Part shown: piece after piece, positions 24,098 to 32,542 of the stretch
Numbering within the stretch: the first letter of the stretch is position 1
Layout: the number at the start of each line of letters is the position of its first letter
Source: Cytobacillus oceanisediminis 2691
GTDB lineage: Bacteria; Bacillota; Bacilli; Bacillales; Cytobacillaceae
Length of the DNA stretch: 64,000 nucleotides
NCBI RefSeq assembly: GCF_007678455.1
Contig: NZ_VEEP01000001.1
Span: 1 to 64,000, forward strand
Direction of reading: 5' to 3'
The notes under the pieces: model-generated
Databases searched by the model: none
Told to the model about the DNA's origin: nothing
Seen by the model: only the letters and a program-made list of their open reading frames with translations
Made by a program: the position numbers and the translations under genes

Positions 24098-24418
24098 ATG
24101 AACGTAACGACGATTATTGAGTTGGAAAATCGCGAAGTGGAAAAGATGGCTGGCGCAAAACTGGTTTTTACTCAGGAGCAAATTGACGCAAATATCGTGG
24201 AGACATGTGTAGATTGTTTTAAATATGAAGGATCAGATGAATGCCTGGATACGGACGATGCAATGCAGAGGGTATTTGAAACATTGAAAGCTGACGGATT
24301 GATTCCTGAAGCAGTGCAGGATTTTTCCTATGAAATGCCTTCATGTGAAAGGTTGAGAAAAGAAGTATACGAAGAACAGGACATGCCGCAAAAGGTAGTC
24401 CTCAGTTTCGCAATATAA
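24098..24418 (+). CDS. conserved-looking hypothetical protein
   Basis: A 106-residue acidic soluble protein. It has four cysteines: ETCVDCFKYEGSDEC around residues 35-49 and a later PSC, which could hold a metal or form disulfides. No family is recognised. The start at 24098 follows CGGAGGTG by six bases, a TATAAT lies at 24062-24067 upstream, and a strong terminator follows, so it is a single-gene unit. Confidence 0.75.
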   Translation: MNVTTIIELENREVEKMAGAKLVFTQEQIDANIVETCVDCFKYEGSDECLDTDDAMQRVFETLKADGLIPEAVQDFSYEMPSCERLRKEVYEEQDMPQKVVLSFAI

Positions 24419-24426
24419 AGAAAGAT

Positions 24427-24459
24427 AAAAAAGGAGTTCATAATGAACTCCTTTTTTAT
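24427..24459 (+). terminator. terminator after the hypothetical gene
   Basis: AAGGAGTTCA/TGAACTCCTT stem followed by TTTTTAT. Confidence 0.88.
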
Positions 24460-24549
24460 CGAAAACGTGACTTTTGTCAAAGAGAAGATAAAAGTAGGCT
24501 TATATAATAGTAAATGAAAACGCTTTCAATAGAAGAAGGAGGTGGAGCC

Positions 24550-25236
24550 GTGAAACGAGGTGCGGATATAACCATTATTACCGGCCATTTTGGCAGCGGC
24601 AAAACCGAGATATCGATCAATCTGGCGTTAGAAGCAGCAAAGGAGAGGACGAGAGTCGCAGTCGCCGATCTTGATATTGTCAATCCTTATTATCGTGCAA
24701 GGGATGCCAGGGCTATTTTTTCAGAAAAAGGGATTGAATTGATTGCACCTGCTGAAAGGCTTGCTGCTGCGGACTTGCCGATTGTTCCTGGCGATTTAAG
24801 CAGGGTGATTTATGATCCGTCGTATAAGCTGATTGTCGATGCAGGCGGGGATAAGGATGGGGCGACAGCACTGGGTCAATTTTACAACGATTGGAAAGAG
24901 ATGAAGCTAGAGGTACTCTTTGTCCTGAATGCCAACCGGCCTTATGTAAGTACTCTGGAAGGTGCAATGGATACCTTGAAGAAAATTGAAAAAGCTTCAA
25001 GATTGAAGATCACCGGCATCATCAATAATTCAAATGTTGGAAATGATACCACGGTTCAGGATGTGTCGAAAGGCTTGAAACTGAGTATGGCTCTATCGGA
25101 TCAGCTTGGAATTCCGATGTTGTACGCGGTAGTGCCGCAGCATTTAGCAACTGAAGCATTAGAAGAAGTCGATATTGAGGCGGCAGCACCAGTGAAGGTG
25201 ATCTCCAGGTATCTGAGATTGCCGTGGGAAATGTAA
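24550..25236 (+). CDS. P-loop ATPase heading the oxidoreductase operon
   Basis: A 228-residue MinD/ParA-like protein with Walker A GHFGSGKTE near residues 12-20 and a Walker B-like KLIVDAGGD near 95. A long loop contains DIVNPYYRARDAR. GTG start at 24550 follows GAAGGAGGTG; the ATG at 24514 does not have a site. It is the first gene of an operon with a ferredoxin and three oxidoreductase subunits, all within about 35 bp of each other. It may help assemble or load the complex, as CooC-type ATPases do for carbon monoxide dehydrogenase; this role is inferred from context. Confidence 0.8.
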   Translation: MKRGADITIITGHFGSGKTEISINLALEAAKERTRVAVADLDIVNPYYRARDARAIFSEKGIELIAPAERLAAADLPIVPGDLSRVIYDPSYKLIVDAGGDKDGATALGQFYNDWKEMKLEVLFVLNANRPYVSTLEGAMDTLKKIEKASRLKITGIINNSNVGNDTTVQDVSKGLKLSMALSDQLGIPMLYAVVPQHLATEALEEVDIEAAAPVKVISRYLRLPWEM

Positions 25237-25250
25237 AGGAGGCAAAAGCA

Positions 25251-25481
25251 GTGGAGAAGAGAGTTGTTTTTAACAAAGAGACTTGCAAATCGTGTAAGTT
25301 GTGCGTGAATGCTTGTCCGACAAATGTGATCTATCTGGCTGATTACTTGAATGAAAAGGGATACCGGCCAGCCGTCGTCACTGATCAGGAAAACTGTATC
25401 AGCTGCGGGAAATGCGCGCAAATGTGTCCGGATTCCGTGATCACTGTATATAGGCCTGAGAAGGTTCGCAAATCTGTGTAA
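25251..25481 (+). CDS. 2x[4Fe-4S] ferredoxin-type subunit of 2-oxoacid oxidoreductase
   Basis: A 76-residue ferredoxin with two classic clusters: Cys-x2-Cys-x2-Cys-x3-Cys in CKSCKLCVNACP near 12-23 and again in CISCGKCAQMCP near 50-61. In four-subunit 2-oxoacid:ferredoxin oxidoreductases this delta subunit passes electrons from the TPP centre to free ferredoxin. GTG start at 25251 with AAAGGAGG seven bases upstream. It lies between the ATPase and the alpha subunit. Confidence 0.9.
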   Translation: MEKRVVFNKETCKSCKLCVNACPTNVIYLADYLNEKGYRPAVVTDQENCISCGKCAQMCPDSVITVYRPEKVRKSV

Positions 25482-25497
25482 CAAAGGAGAGATGACA

Positions 25498-26562
25498 ATG
25501 GGGAAAGTACTGATGAAGGGTAATGAGGTGATCGCCGAAGCTGCTGTCCATGCGGGCTGCAAGTATTTTTTCGGTTATCCGATTACCCCGCAGAGTGAGC
25601 TTGTAGCCTATATGGCCAGAAGGCTGCCCGAGGTTGGCGGGTTATTTTTACAGGCGGAAAGTGAAGTGGCTGCGATAAATATGGTGTATGGTGCGGCAGG
25701 AACCGGAGTTCGCGTGATGACGTCTTCTTCAAGCCCGGGCTTTAGCCTTAAGCAGGAAGGAATCTCCTATCTTGTTGGGGCTGAGCTTCCGGCGCTGATC
25801 GTGAATGTTATGCGGGGCGGCCCTGGGCTTGGGAACATCCAGCCGGCTCAATCGGATTATTTCCAGGTAACAAAGGGCGGAGGACATGGCGACTATCATA
25901 CACCAGTCCTGGCGCCATCTACTCTCCAGGAAATCATAGACCTGACGGAAGCAGCATTTGATATTGCCGACCGCTATCGGACGCCTGTTATCCTGCTTGG
26001 GGATGGCATGCTTGGACAGATGATGGAGCCTGTCGAGTTCAAGGAGCTAAAAGAAAGGGAACCGGAGCAGAAGGAATGGGCAACGACAGGAACCCGCGGG
26101 GACGGCAAGCCGAGGGTCATCACTTCACTAGAATTAAATGCTGATGCCCTGGAAAAACGCAATAAACATCTTCAGAAAAAATTTGCGCTGATTCAGCAAA
26201 ATGAAGTCAGATATGAGACGTATGAAACAGAGGATGCAGAATATATCGTAACGGCTTATGGAACCGCCGCAAGGATTGCCATGAATGCAATCAACAAAGC
26301 GCGTAAAGACGGACTGAAAATCGGCATGATCCGCCCAATTACACTATGGCCATTCCCTGAATTGCCGTTTGTTGAGACCCGCGACCGGGTGAAGGGCTTT
26401 CTTTCGGTTGAGATGAGTGCCGGACAGATGGTCGAGGATGTCAGGCTGGCTGTCGAGGGCAAAGCTCCTGTTTCATTTTTCGGCCGGACTGGCGGGGTAG
26501 TGCCGACGCAGGAAGAAATCTATGATCAGATCATCAAGCTGGCCGGGGGTGTTGTGGTATGA
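25498..26562 (+). CDS. 2-oxoacid:acceptor oxidoreductase subunit alpha
   Basis: A 354-residue subunit with the pyrimidine-binding fold. Markers are [13 protein letters not shown] near 24-36, [19 protein letters not shown] near 52-70 and [18 protein letters not shown] near 75-92. The closest recognised type is the ketoisovalerate-like (Vor) enzyme, which decarboxylates branched 2-oxoacids to acyl-CoA. Substrate cannot be settled from sequence. ATG at 25498 has AAAGGAGA seven bases before it; an upstream ATG at 25492 is too close. It overlaps the beta gene by four bases. Confidence 0.9.
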   Translation: MGKVLMKGNEVIAEAAVHAGCKYFFGYPITPQSELVAYMARRLPEVGGLFLQAESEVAAINMVYGAAGTGVRVMTSSSSPGFSLKQEGISYLVGAELPALIVNVMRGGPGLGNIQPAQSDYFQVTKGGGHGDYHTPVLAPSTLQEIIDLTEAAFDIADRYRTPVILLGDGMLGQMMEPVEFKELKEREPEQKEWATTGTRGDGKPRVITSLELNADALEKRNKHLQKKFALIQQNEVRYETYETEDAEYIVTAYGTAARIAMNAINKARKDGLKIGMIRPITLWPFPELPFVETRDRVKGFLSVEMSAGQMVEDVRLAVEGKAPVSFFGRTGGVVPTQEEIYDQIIKLAGGVVV

Positions 26563-27317
26563 CGATGAAAACGGTGTTCGAGAAAACAGCGGGGCTGACG
26601 GATACCCAGACCCATTACTGTCCTGGCTGTACGCATGGAATCATCCACAGGATGGTAGGAGAAGTGCTGGAAGAAATGGGCATCCTCGAGGATACGGTCG
26701 GAGTAGCATCGGTTGGATGTTCGGTGCTGTCTTACGAATATTTCAATTGTGATATGACACAGGCAGCGCATGGCCGGGCTCCCGCTGTAGCGACCGGGAT
26801 CAAGCGCGTCCTCCCAGACCGATTTGTTTTTACCTACCAGGGGGATGGCGACCTGGCTTCGATTGGGATTGCCGAAGCGGTCCATGCAGCAGCACGGGGG
26901 GAAAACATTACCGTCATCTTCGTCAACAACGCGATTTATGGGATGACAGGCGGACAAATGGCGCCGACCACACTGGTTGGCCAGAAAACGGCGACAACTC
27001 CATTTGGCCGGAATGCGAGCATTCAGGGACTGCCGATCAGGGTTAGTGAAATGCTGGCAACATTGGATGGCACAGCTTATATCGAAAGGGTTTCCTCGCA
27101 CGATGTCCCGAATATCCTAAAAGCAAAGAAAGCGATCCGCAAAGCATTCGAAACACAGAAGCAGGGGCTTGGCTTCTCGATGGTCGAGGTACTTTCAAGC
27201 TGTCCAACGAACTGGGGGCTGGATCCGAATGAATCACTAGATTGGATCAAGGACAATATGGTGCCTGCTTATCCTCCCGGTGTATATAAGGATGTCCAGA
27301 AGGGGGATGTTCGCTGA
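26559..27317 (+). CDS. 2-oxoacid:acceptor oxidoreductase subunit beta (TPP-binding)
   Basis: A 252-residue subunit carrying thiamine diphosphate. [13 protein letters not shown] near 19-31 supplies a cluster cysteine pair, ASVGCSV and [10 protein letters not shown] follow, and the TPP motif is [15 protein letters not shown] near 93-107 with [18 protein letters not shown] near 125-142. It performs the decarboxylation together with alpha. ATGA overlap with alpha at the start and one-base overlap with gamma at the end indicate translational coupling. Confidence 0.92.
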   Translation: MTMKTVFEKTAGLTDTQTHYCPGCTHGIIHRMVGEVLEEMGILEDTVGVASVGCSVLSYEYFNCDMTQAAHGRAPAVATGIKRVLPDRFVFTYQGDGDLASIGIAEAVHAAARGENITVIFVNNAIYGMTGGQMAPTTLVGQKTATTPFGRNASIQGLPIRVSEMLATLDGTAYIERVSSHDVPNILKAKKAIRKAFETQKQGLGFSMVEVLSSCPTNWGLDPNESLDWIKDNMVPAYPPGVYKDVQKGDVR

Positions 27318-27862
27318 TGGAAGAAATTCTGATTGCCGGCTTTGGCGGCCAGGGGGTCATGTCGATGGGCCAATTGATTGCCTATGCCGGAATGACAGAG
27401 GGCAAGTTTGTATCATGGCTTCCTTCTTACGGACCTGAGCAGCGAGGGGGTACCGCAAACTGTGCAGTAGTTGTCAGTGAGCAGCAGGTTGGTTCGCCGC
27501 TGGTTTCTAGCCCGACAACAGCCATTGTCCTGAACAATCCTTCTTATGAAAAATTCGAGCCAGTTGTAAGGGCTGGAGGATTACTCATAGTAAACTCCTC
27601 ATTAATTTCAAAAAGAACGGAAAGAACCGATATCATGGTGTTGAATATCAACGCAACAGAGAAGGCCAATGAACTTGGCAACCCGAAAGTCGCCAATATG
27701 ATTCTTCTTGGCGCATTTTTAGAAGAAACGGGAATCCTTCCAGATGAATCGATCTTGGAAGCGTTGAAAAAAGTGCTTGCGCCGGAAAAACATTCCCTAT
27801 TGGATATTAATCGGCGAGCGCTCGAACTCGGGCGTTCATTGACGAAGATAAGTGCCTCTTGA
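27317..27862 (+). CDS. 2-oxoacid:acceptor oxidoreductase subunit gamma
   Basis: A 181-residue subunit with AGFGGQGVMSMGQLIAYAG near 7-25, LPSYGPEQRGGTANC near 38-52 and NPKVANMILLGAFLEETG later. It completes the alpha-beta-gamma-delta enzyme. No clear terminator is seen after it; a tandem array begins 70 bp downstream. Confidence 0.92.
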   Translation: MEEILIAGFGGQGVMSMGQLIAYAGMTEGKFVSWLPSYGPEQRGGTANCAVVVSEQQVGSPLVSSPTTAIVLNNPSYEKFEPVVRAGGLLIVNSSLISKRTERTDIMVLNINATEKANELGNPKVANMILLGAFLEETGILPDESILEALKKVLAPEKHSLLDINRRALELGRSLTKISAS

Positions 27863-27932
27863 TGGATGGCTCGGGATAGAATGATTCTCGTGGGTTAGTC
27901 GGTTTTGAGAGGGGAATGAGGTTTTAATTGTA

Positions 27933-28300
27933 ATATGTGCCCGAAAACTGTGCAATCCGCGGATGACGGTCACATAAAAGAGAAATATGTGCCCGAAAAC
28001 TGTGCAATCCGCGGATAACGGTCACATAAAAGAGAAATATGTGCTCGAAAACTGTGCAGTCCACGGATGACGGTCACATAAAAGAGAAATATGTGCCCGA
28101 AAACTGTACAGTCCGCGGATGACGGTCACATAAAAGAGAAATATGTGCTCGAAAACTGTGCAGTCCACGGATAACGGTCACATAAAAGAAGAATATGTGC
28201 CCGAAAAGAGAGCGAAGCCAGAATTCCGGTCACAAAAATAGCAGTCACGCTAAAACCTGTTCCCGGAATCGAAAAGCCATCTTAATTTCCGGGCAACACT
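27933..28300. repeat. tandem array B: 52-bp units (five intact, degenerate tail)
   Basis: ATATGTGC starts at 27933, 27985, 28037, 28089, 28141 and 28193, exactly 52 bp apart. Inside each unit TATGTGCCCG (positions 2-11) and CGGTCACATA (35-44) are inverted arms with one mismatch around a 23-base middle containing CCGCGG. The sixth copy is decayed in its middle. The following 50 bp are a remnant with a CCCGGAA/TTCCGGG pair. The array lies between the convergent oxidoreductase operon and the phosphatase gene. Confidence 0.93.
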
Positions 28301-28338
28301 TACCTGACCGGCAAATAGAATGTCGCAAGTTTAAATTC

Positions 28339-28375
28339 AAAACCGCTGCCAGTTCTCCACAGGCAGCGGTTTTAA
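28339..28375. terminator. bidirectional terminator before the phosphatase gene end
   Basis: AAAACCGCTGCC/GGCAGCGGTTTT, a perfect 12-bp stem with an 11-base loop, just outside array B. It mainly serves the minus-strand phosphatase gene. Confidence 0.82.
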
Positions 28376-28384
28376 CAATGTAAG

Positions 28385-28918
28385 TTATTCTTCATCTAAA
28401 AGTTCGAGAATGAATGGAACGGCTGCCTGGAGTGAAGGGGCTTTTTTGTCTGCACTTGTATCTTCCGAGCCAATAAAGACGGTTTTGCAGCCTGCTTTTT
28501 TGCCGGCTTCAATATCGCGTTCGTGGTCGCCAACCATGACGCTTCCTTCCAGGTTGATCTCATGCCTGCTGGCGAGGTCGAGAAGCATGCCGGCGTTCGG
28601 TTTTCGGCACTCGCAACCGGCTTTTGGCTTGTGAGGGCAGTAGGCAACCTCCTTGATGTGGCCACCATGTTCCTTAATCATCTCAATCATGGTGTCATGA
28701 ATTTCGTGTAGACGTTTTTCTTTTAAAAATCCCAGACCGACGCCACCCTGGTTTGTGACAACAAAAATTTCATAACCAGCTTTGCTCAGTTCCGCAACGG
28801 CTTCGGCTGCACCTTCAAGGAGGTACAGGTCTTCCGGGGAGTTGACGAATTTTACCCGGTGAGATAGTACTTCATTTAGGACACCGTCCCTGTCCAAGAA
28901 TATCGCTTTTTTTTTCAT
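28385..28918 (-). CDS. HAD-IIIA phosphatase, GmhB-like
   Basis: A 177-residue phosphatase of the histidinol/heptose-bisphosphate group. The nucleophile motif is FLDRDGVLN (7-15), followed by VVTNQGGVGLG near 53-63, the Zn-binding CPHKPKAGCECRKP near 93-106 and VGDHERDIEAG near 128-138. In Gram-negatives GmhB dephosphorylates heptose bisphosphate; in this Gram-positive the substrate may be another sugar or glycero-manno-heptose for surface glycans. It overlaps the glycosylase gene by four bases, so they form an operon. Confidence 0.87.
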   Translation of the reverse strand: MKKKAIFLDRDGVLNEVLSHRVKFVNSPEDLYLLEGAAEAVAELSKAGYEIFVVTNQGGVGLGFLKEKRLHEIHDTMIEMIKEHGGHIKEVAYCPHKPKAGCECRKPNAGMLLDLASRHEINLEGSVMVGDHERDIEAGKKAGCKTVFIGSEDTSADKKAPSLQAAVPFILELLDEE

Positions 28919-29559
28919 TTTGACCCTCCATTGTTCACAAATGTTTTTTCGGCCTTCTGGTGACGGGAAACATAGCTGTTACCGGTAATCCAGAACCGCC
29001 ATGGATAGTCTCTCGCTTCTCCGGAATTATCGATGCCGATTCTTTTGCCTGATGAAATGCTATCTGGTAAGGACCCCGGTGCGATGTAAAGTGGTTCCTT
29101 CGTTAAGTGATGTCCGTAATCTGACATAGTGATCCCGAGCGCTTTTGTCAGCTTCCCTGGACCATTGGTGAGATTGGCTGATTCCGGCATGCCCCGTCGC
29201 TTGACCATTAAATCCAGACCTGATAATGGTTCCACTCCACGGATTAACACAGCTTCTGGATTGCCTGCCTTTCCACTGACAACATTGAATAGGGTGTGGG
29301 TGTGCATGACATACGTATAGGCCAATCCAGCCCCATGGAACATGATTTCAGTCCTCGGTGTCCTGCGATTATTATAGCTGTGTGCCGCTTGATCCATAGG
29401 GCCGATATAGGCTTCCGTCTCGACAATGATGCCGGCGGCTGTCCCTTCTTCGGTTTCTTTTACCAGGATGCAGCCCAGCAGGGAAGCAGCCAAGTCTAGG
29501 GTCGGCTGCTGAAAGAAGTCTTTTTCCAGCGGGCTCGAAAAATTGAATTGTTCCTCCAT
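28915..29559 (-). CDS. DNA-3-methyladenine glycosylase (AAG/MPG type)
   Basis: A 214-residue base-excision repair enzyme. IIVETEAYIGPMDQAAHSYNNRRT near 44-67 holds the catalytic Glu and DNA-intercalating region (ETEAY...HSY), MFHGAGLAYTYVMH near 73-86 and VLIRGVEP, NGPGKL later are typical. It removes alkylated purines such as 3-methyladenine and hypoxanthine. TGAGGAGA precedes the ATG. Coupled to the downstream phosphatase gene. Confidence 0.93.
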   Translation of the reverse strand: MEEQFNFSSPLEKDFFQQPTLDLAASLLGCILVKETEEGTAAGIIVETEAYIGPMDQAAHSYNNRRTPRTEIMFHGAGLAYTYVMHTHTLFNVVSGKAGNPEAVLIRGVEPLSGLDLMVKRRGMPESANLTNGPGKLTKALGITMSDYGHHLTKEPLYIAPGSLPDSISSGKRIGIDNSGEARDYPWRFWITGNSYVSRHQKAEKTFVNNGGSK

Positions 29560-29709
29560 AAAATCTCCTCACTAATTATTTTTACCTTTATACCCTGCAA
29601 GAGGGAGAAACAAAAATATCTGGCGGAAAAAATAGCAGTAAAGGCCAAGATGGTTTATAGTAATTTTAAAGCTATTACAGATTTAGTTTTTTAAAAGGGA
29701 GTATAGATT

Positions 29710-30741
29710 ATGTGGAAAAAATGGTTAATGATTGGAGTGGCTGCAGCAGTCATCTTCCTTCTTATTCCTTACAGCTTGCCGCTCATTTTTGCCTTCCTGA
29801 CCGCAGTCATGTTAGAAGGAGCGGTTCAGTGGATCATAAAAAGATTTTCTTTTCAGCGACTCCAAGCTGTGATCGCTGTGTTCCTCGGATTTGTTCTCCT
29901 GTTGGGAGTGATTGGATATAATCTTGTCTCAATTATCGCACACCAGGCAGTATCATTATCGGAAAAGACGCCAACCTTTGTAAGGGATATTTACCGGACA
30001 GCGATTTTGCCATTAATGCATAAATGGGAATTCTACTCGCAAAATTTCCCGGTGGAAGTAATTACGCAAATTGAGCAAACAATCGAAAAAAATATTAATG
30101 CACTCGATTCCTTTCTTCAGCAAGCCGTTGCAGGCATTATCAATTTGCTTGCGGCAATCCCTGGATTCATGATTGAATTCCTTGTATATTTAATTGCGTT
30201 ATTCTTGTTCAGTCTTGAACTTCCTAAGCTGAAATTGAAACTTGAGTCCCACTTGAAGGAACAGACCCGGCAAAAGGTTTTTCTAGTCGGCAGCCAGTTA
30301 AACAAGGCGGGAATCGGATTTTTAAAAGCGCAGATCATCCTGAGTTTTGTCACCTTTGTAATGGCTATGGCTGGCATGAGTATACTTGGGGTGAAGTATA
30401 CCGGCCTCCTGTCACTGTTAATTGTGGCAGTTGATATCCTGCCGATCCTCGGGACAGGTTCGGTGCTGGTTCCCTGGGCTGTCATCGCGATTCTTCAGGA
30501 TAATAATTTTCTCGGGATCGGGTTGATCATCCTGTTCTTAGTCATCACGGTTGTCCGGAGGGTGATAGAGCCCAAGATTTATTCTTCCAGCCTTGGGATT
30601 TCTCCGCTTGCTTCTTTGATCAGCATGTATATCGGCCTGAAACTGCTGGGGATAGCGGGTATTTTCGCCGGCCCGATCATTGTGATTATCTATGAAACCT
30701 TAAGAAAAGCAAATGTGATCAGACTGAATTTCAAGATTTAA
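29710..30741 (+). CDS. ytvI: sporulation membrane protein YtvI (AI-2E transporter family)
   Basis: A 343-residue protein of the AI-2E exporter-like family, with about seven to eight helices. Hydrophobic segments occupy the first 85 residues, then a soluble stretch about 85-145, then six more helices. VDILPILGTGSVLVPWA near 238-254 and SSLGISPLASLISMYIGLKL near 290-310 are conserved segments. B. subtilis YtvI is a sigma-E-dependent sporulation membrane protein; transport substrate is unknown. AAAGGGAG precedes the ATG. Confidence 0.87.
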   Translation: MWKKWLMIGVAAAVIFLLIPYSLPLIFAFLTAVMLEGAVQWIIKRFSFQRLQAVIAVFLGFVLLLGVIGYNLVSIIAHQAVSLSEKTPTFVRDIYRTAILPLMHKWEFYSQNFPVEVITQIEQTIEKNINALDSFLQQAVAGIINLLAAIPGFMIEFLVYLIALFLFSLELPKLKLKLESHLKEQTRQKVFLVGSQLNKAGIGFLKAQIILSFVTFVMAMAGMSILGVKYTGLLSLLIVAVDILPILGTGSVLVPWAVIAILQDNNFLGIGLIILFLVITVVRRVIEPKIYSSSLGISPLASLISMYIGLKLLGIAGIFAGPIIVIIYETLRKANVIRLNFKI

Positions 30742-30758
30742 TGTTTGGGCCGGATTCT

Positions 30759-30787
30759 TGGATAGCATGATATGATTACGCATAAAT
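30759..30787 (+). promoter_or_regulatory. possible forespore (sigma-G/F type) promoter of sspH
   Basis: TGGATA (30759-30764), 16-bp spacer and CATAAAT (30781-30787) approximate the forespore consensus TGAATA / CATACTA. It lies 31 bp before the sspH start codon. Confidence 0.35.
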
Positions 30788-30818
30788 TATATTTGTTATC
30801 ATCAAGGAGGGACTCAAA

Positions 30819-30998
30819 ATGAATGTTGGCCGAGCAAAGGAAATTGTTGAATCAGCTGATTTGATCAATGTGACATATGATGGATCTCCCGTCATTATCC
30901 AGCATGTTGACGAGAAAACAAAGATGGCAAGGGTTTATTCAAAATCTGAACCGGAATTGGAAAAAGACGTGCCAGTCCTTAACCTGATAGAAGACTAA
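30819..30998 (+). CDS. sspH: H-type small acid-soluble spore protein
   Basis: A 59-residue protein starting MNVGRAKEIVESADLINVTY and containing VIIQHVDEKTKMARVYS. This matches the SspH family of minor spore proteins, made in the forespore and located in the spore core. AAGGAGGGA precedes the ATG. A strong terminator follows. A second, more diverged member lies at 38931. Confidence 0.92.
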   Translation: MNVGRAKEIVESADLINVTYDGSPVIIQHVDEKTKMARVYSKSEPELEKDVPVLNLIED

Positions 30999-31030
30999 AA
31001 AACGGGAGATGATTATATCTCCCGTTTTTC
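30997..31030. terminator. terminator shared by sspH and the kinase gene
   Basis: AAAACGGGAGA/TCTCCCGTTTT stem with A-run and T-run flanks. It overlaps the last codons of the convergent kinase gene. Confidence 0.85.
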
Positions 31031-32284
31031 CGTATCATATAGTGGCAAATCAATCTTAAATATAGTTCCTTGTTCCAATTTGCTTTTTACCTCGATCCTG
31101 CCGTTCATTTCATCAATGATTTTATAAACCACCATCATGCCGAGTCCAGTGCCTTTTTCAGCCTTGGTGGAAAAATAGGGTTCTCCAAGCCTGGATAGCT
31201 GCTGCGGGGTCATGCCGCATCCTGTATCTTTTATGGAGATGGTGGCTTGCTTGCCCTCCGTCCTGCAGCCGATCTCAAGATCCCCGCCATTGGGCATAGC
31301 TTCTATGCCATTTTTTATGATATTCAATATACACTGATGGAATTTTGAAGCTTCACCGGAAACAAACATTCCCTCCATAAGGTCCCTTTTTATGCTGACC
31401 GAGAAATGATTAGCGTAAGGAATGATGAGTTCCATTGCTTTTTCAATCTCTTCCTTCACACAAATTGATGAAGCTATCCCGGATTGCGGTTTGGCAAAAC
31501 TTAGGTAATCCTTTATGATTGTCTCTGCCCGATCAAGTTCATCGATGGCAGTATTCAGATAATAAAGCCGTTTCTCTTCCTCTATGGAGGGATCCTTCAG
31601 CATCTGTAAAAATCCTCTGGTTACGGTCAGCGGATTGCGGACCTCATGACTGACACTAGCAGCCAGCTGAGAAACGACTTCAATTTTATCCGATTTGATT
31701 ACAGCATTATGTAAAACAAGATTTTGCTTCATAATTTCAATATAGTAAACAATAATAAATATCCCCACTGTCAGAGTTACGCCGTATATGACCATAAACT
31801 GAATGTCATTAGGGTCTTTAAACACAGCTGCTTTCATCAGGAAAATGAGGAGGGTATAGGAAATAGCAACAGCCACTACCGTGTAAAGCTTTTTAGCAAG
31901 AGGGAAACTCCGGAATTTTAAAGATATGTATGATGTAAAAACGGTAATGGTCAGCATATTGAAAAAATTGACCCATACACCATCGCCGCCAAAGGGAAAC
32001 CTGGCCAGGGCAACGATTACGAAAAGCAGGATGCTTACAATTGGACCGCCATACAGGCCTCCGACAACTACAGGAATCAACCGTAAGTCAAAAATGAAAT
32101 CAGGGTTGTTTATCAGCGTAAAAGTCATGCAAAAAACGATCTGGCTTCCTGCCAACAAGACTATCAACAGTTTGTCGAGCCTTTGATATAATGCTTTAAA
32201 CTTATTGATGATAATGTATTGGAAAACAAAAGTAGTGATCAGGATGAAGATTAGATTCAATACTAGAACTGTTAAAAGGTTCAT
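31013..32284 (-). CDS. KinB-like sensor histidine kinase
   Basis: A 423-residue membrane kinase. The first 190 residues contain about six helices of the 5TM-LYT sensor type. The phosphoacceptor is in ASVSHEVRNPLTVTRGFLQ near 210-228; the N box is NIIKNGIEAMP near 320, the G1 box DTGCGM near 357, the F box EPYFSTKA and G2 GTGLGMMV near 380. The HEVRNPLTVTRGFLQ stretch is that of sporulation phosphorelay kinases such as KinB, so it may feed Spo0F; no response regulator is adjacent. Its ribosome site (GGGGAT) is weak. A kapB homologue is not present nearby. Confidence 0.85.
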   Translation of the reverse strand: MNLLTVLVLNLIFILITTFVFQYIIINKFKALYQRLDKLLIVLLAGSQIVFCMTFTLINNPDFIFDLRLIPVVVGGLYGGPIVSILLFVIVALARFPFGGDGVWVNFFNMLTITVFTSYISLKFRSFPLAKKLYTVVAVAISYTLLIFLMKAAVFKDPNDIQFMVIYGVTLTVGIFIIVYYIEIMKQNLVLHNAVIKSDKIEVVSQLAASVSHEVRNPLTVTRGFLQMLKDPSIEEEKRLYYLNTAIDELDRAETIIKDYLSFAKPQSGIASSICVKEEIEKAMELIIPYANHFSVSIKRDLMEGMFVSGEASKFHQCILNIIKNGIEAMPNGGDLEIGCRTEGKQATISIKDTGCGMTPQQLSRLGEPYFSTKAEKGTGLGMMVVYKIIDEMNGRIEVKSKLEQGTIFKIDLPLYDTEKREI

Positions 32285-32503
32285 ATTTTAATCCCCAGTC
32301 ATCAAGTGAGCACAAGCCCCATTTTAAAGACAAATTATTCGGATATATTTCTTTTACTTTAACATAAAAAGCAATAAAGTGAGGATTTTTAATTAGCTTG
32401 CTCTATTTTATGTTTAATGGACTTTTAGTGAGAAATTAGGTAAGGATGGTCTTCCCTAAAGATTAAATAGGCTAAATATTGGCTTGGCTGGACTTTTGGA
32501 ATA

Positions 32504-32509
32504 TATAAT
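32504..32509 (+). promoter_or_regulatory. -10 box upstream of the selenoprotein candidate
   Basis: Perfect TATAAT 33 bp before the start codon. TTGGCT boxes upstream give spacers of 14 or 19 bp, neither ideal. Confidence 0.4.
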
Positions 32510-32542
32510 ACCGTTAAGAGTATGGTTTAGGAGGGCAAGGAA

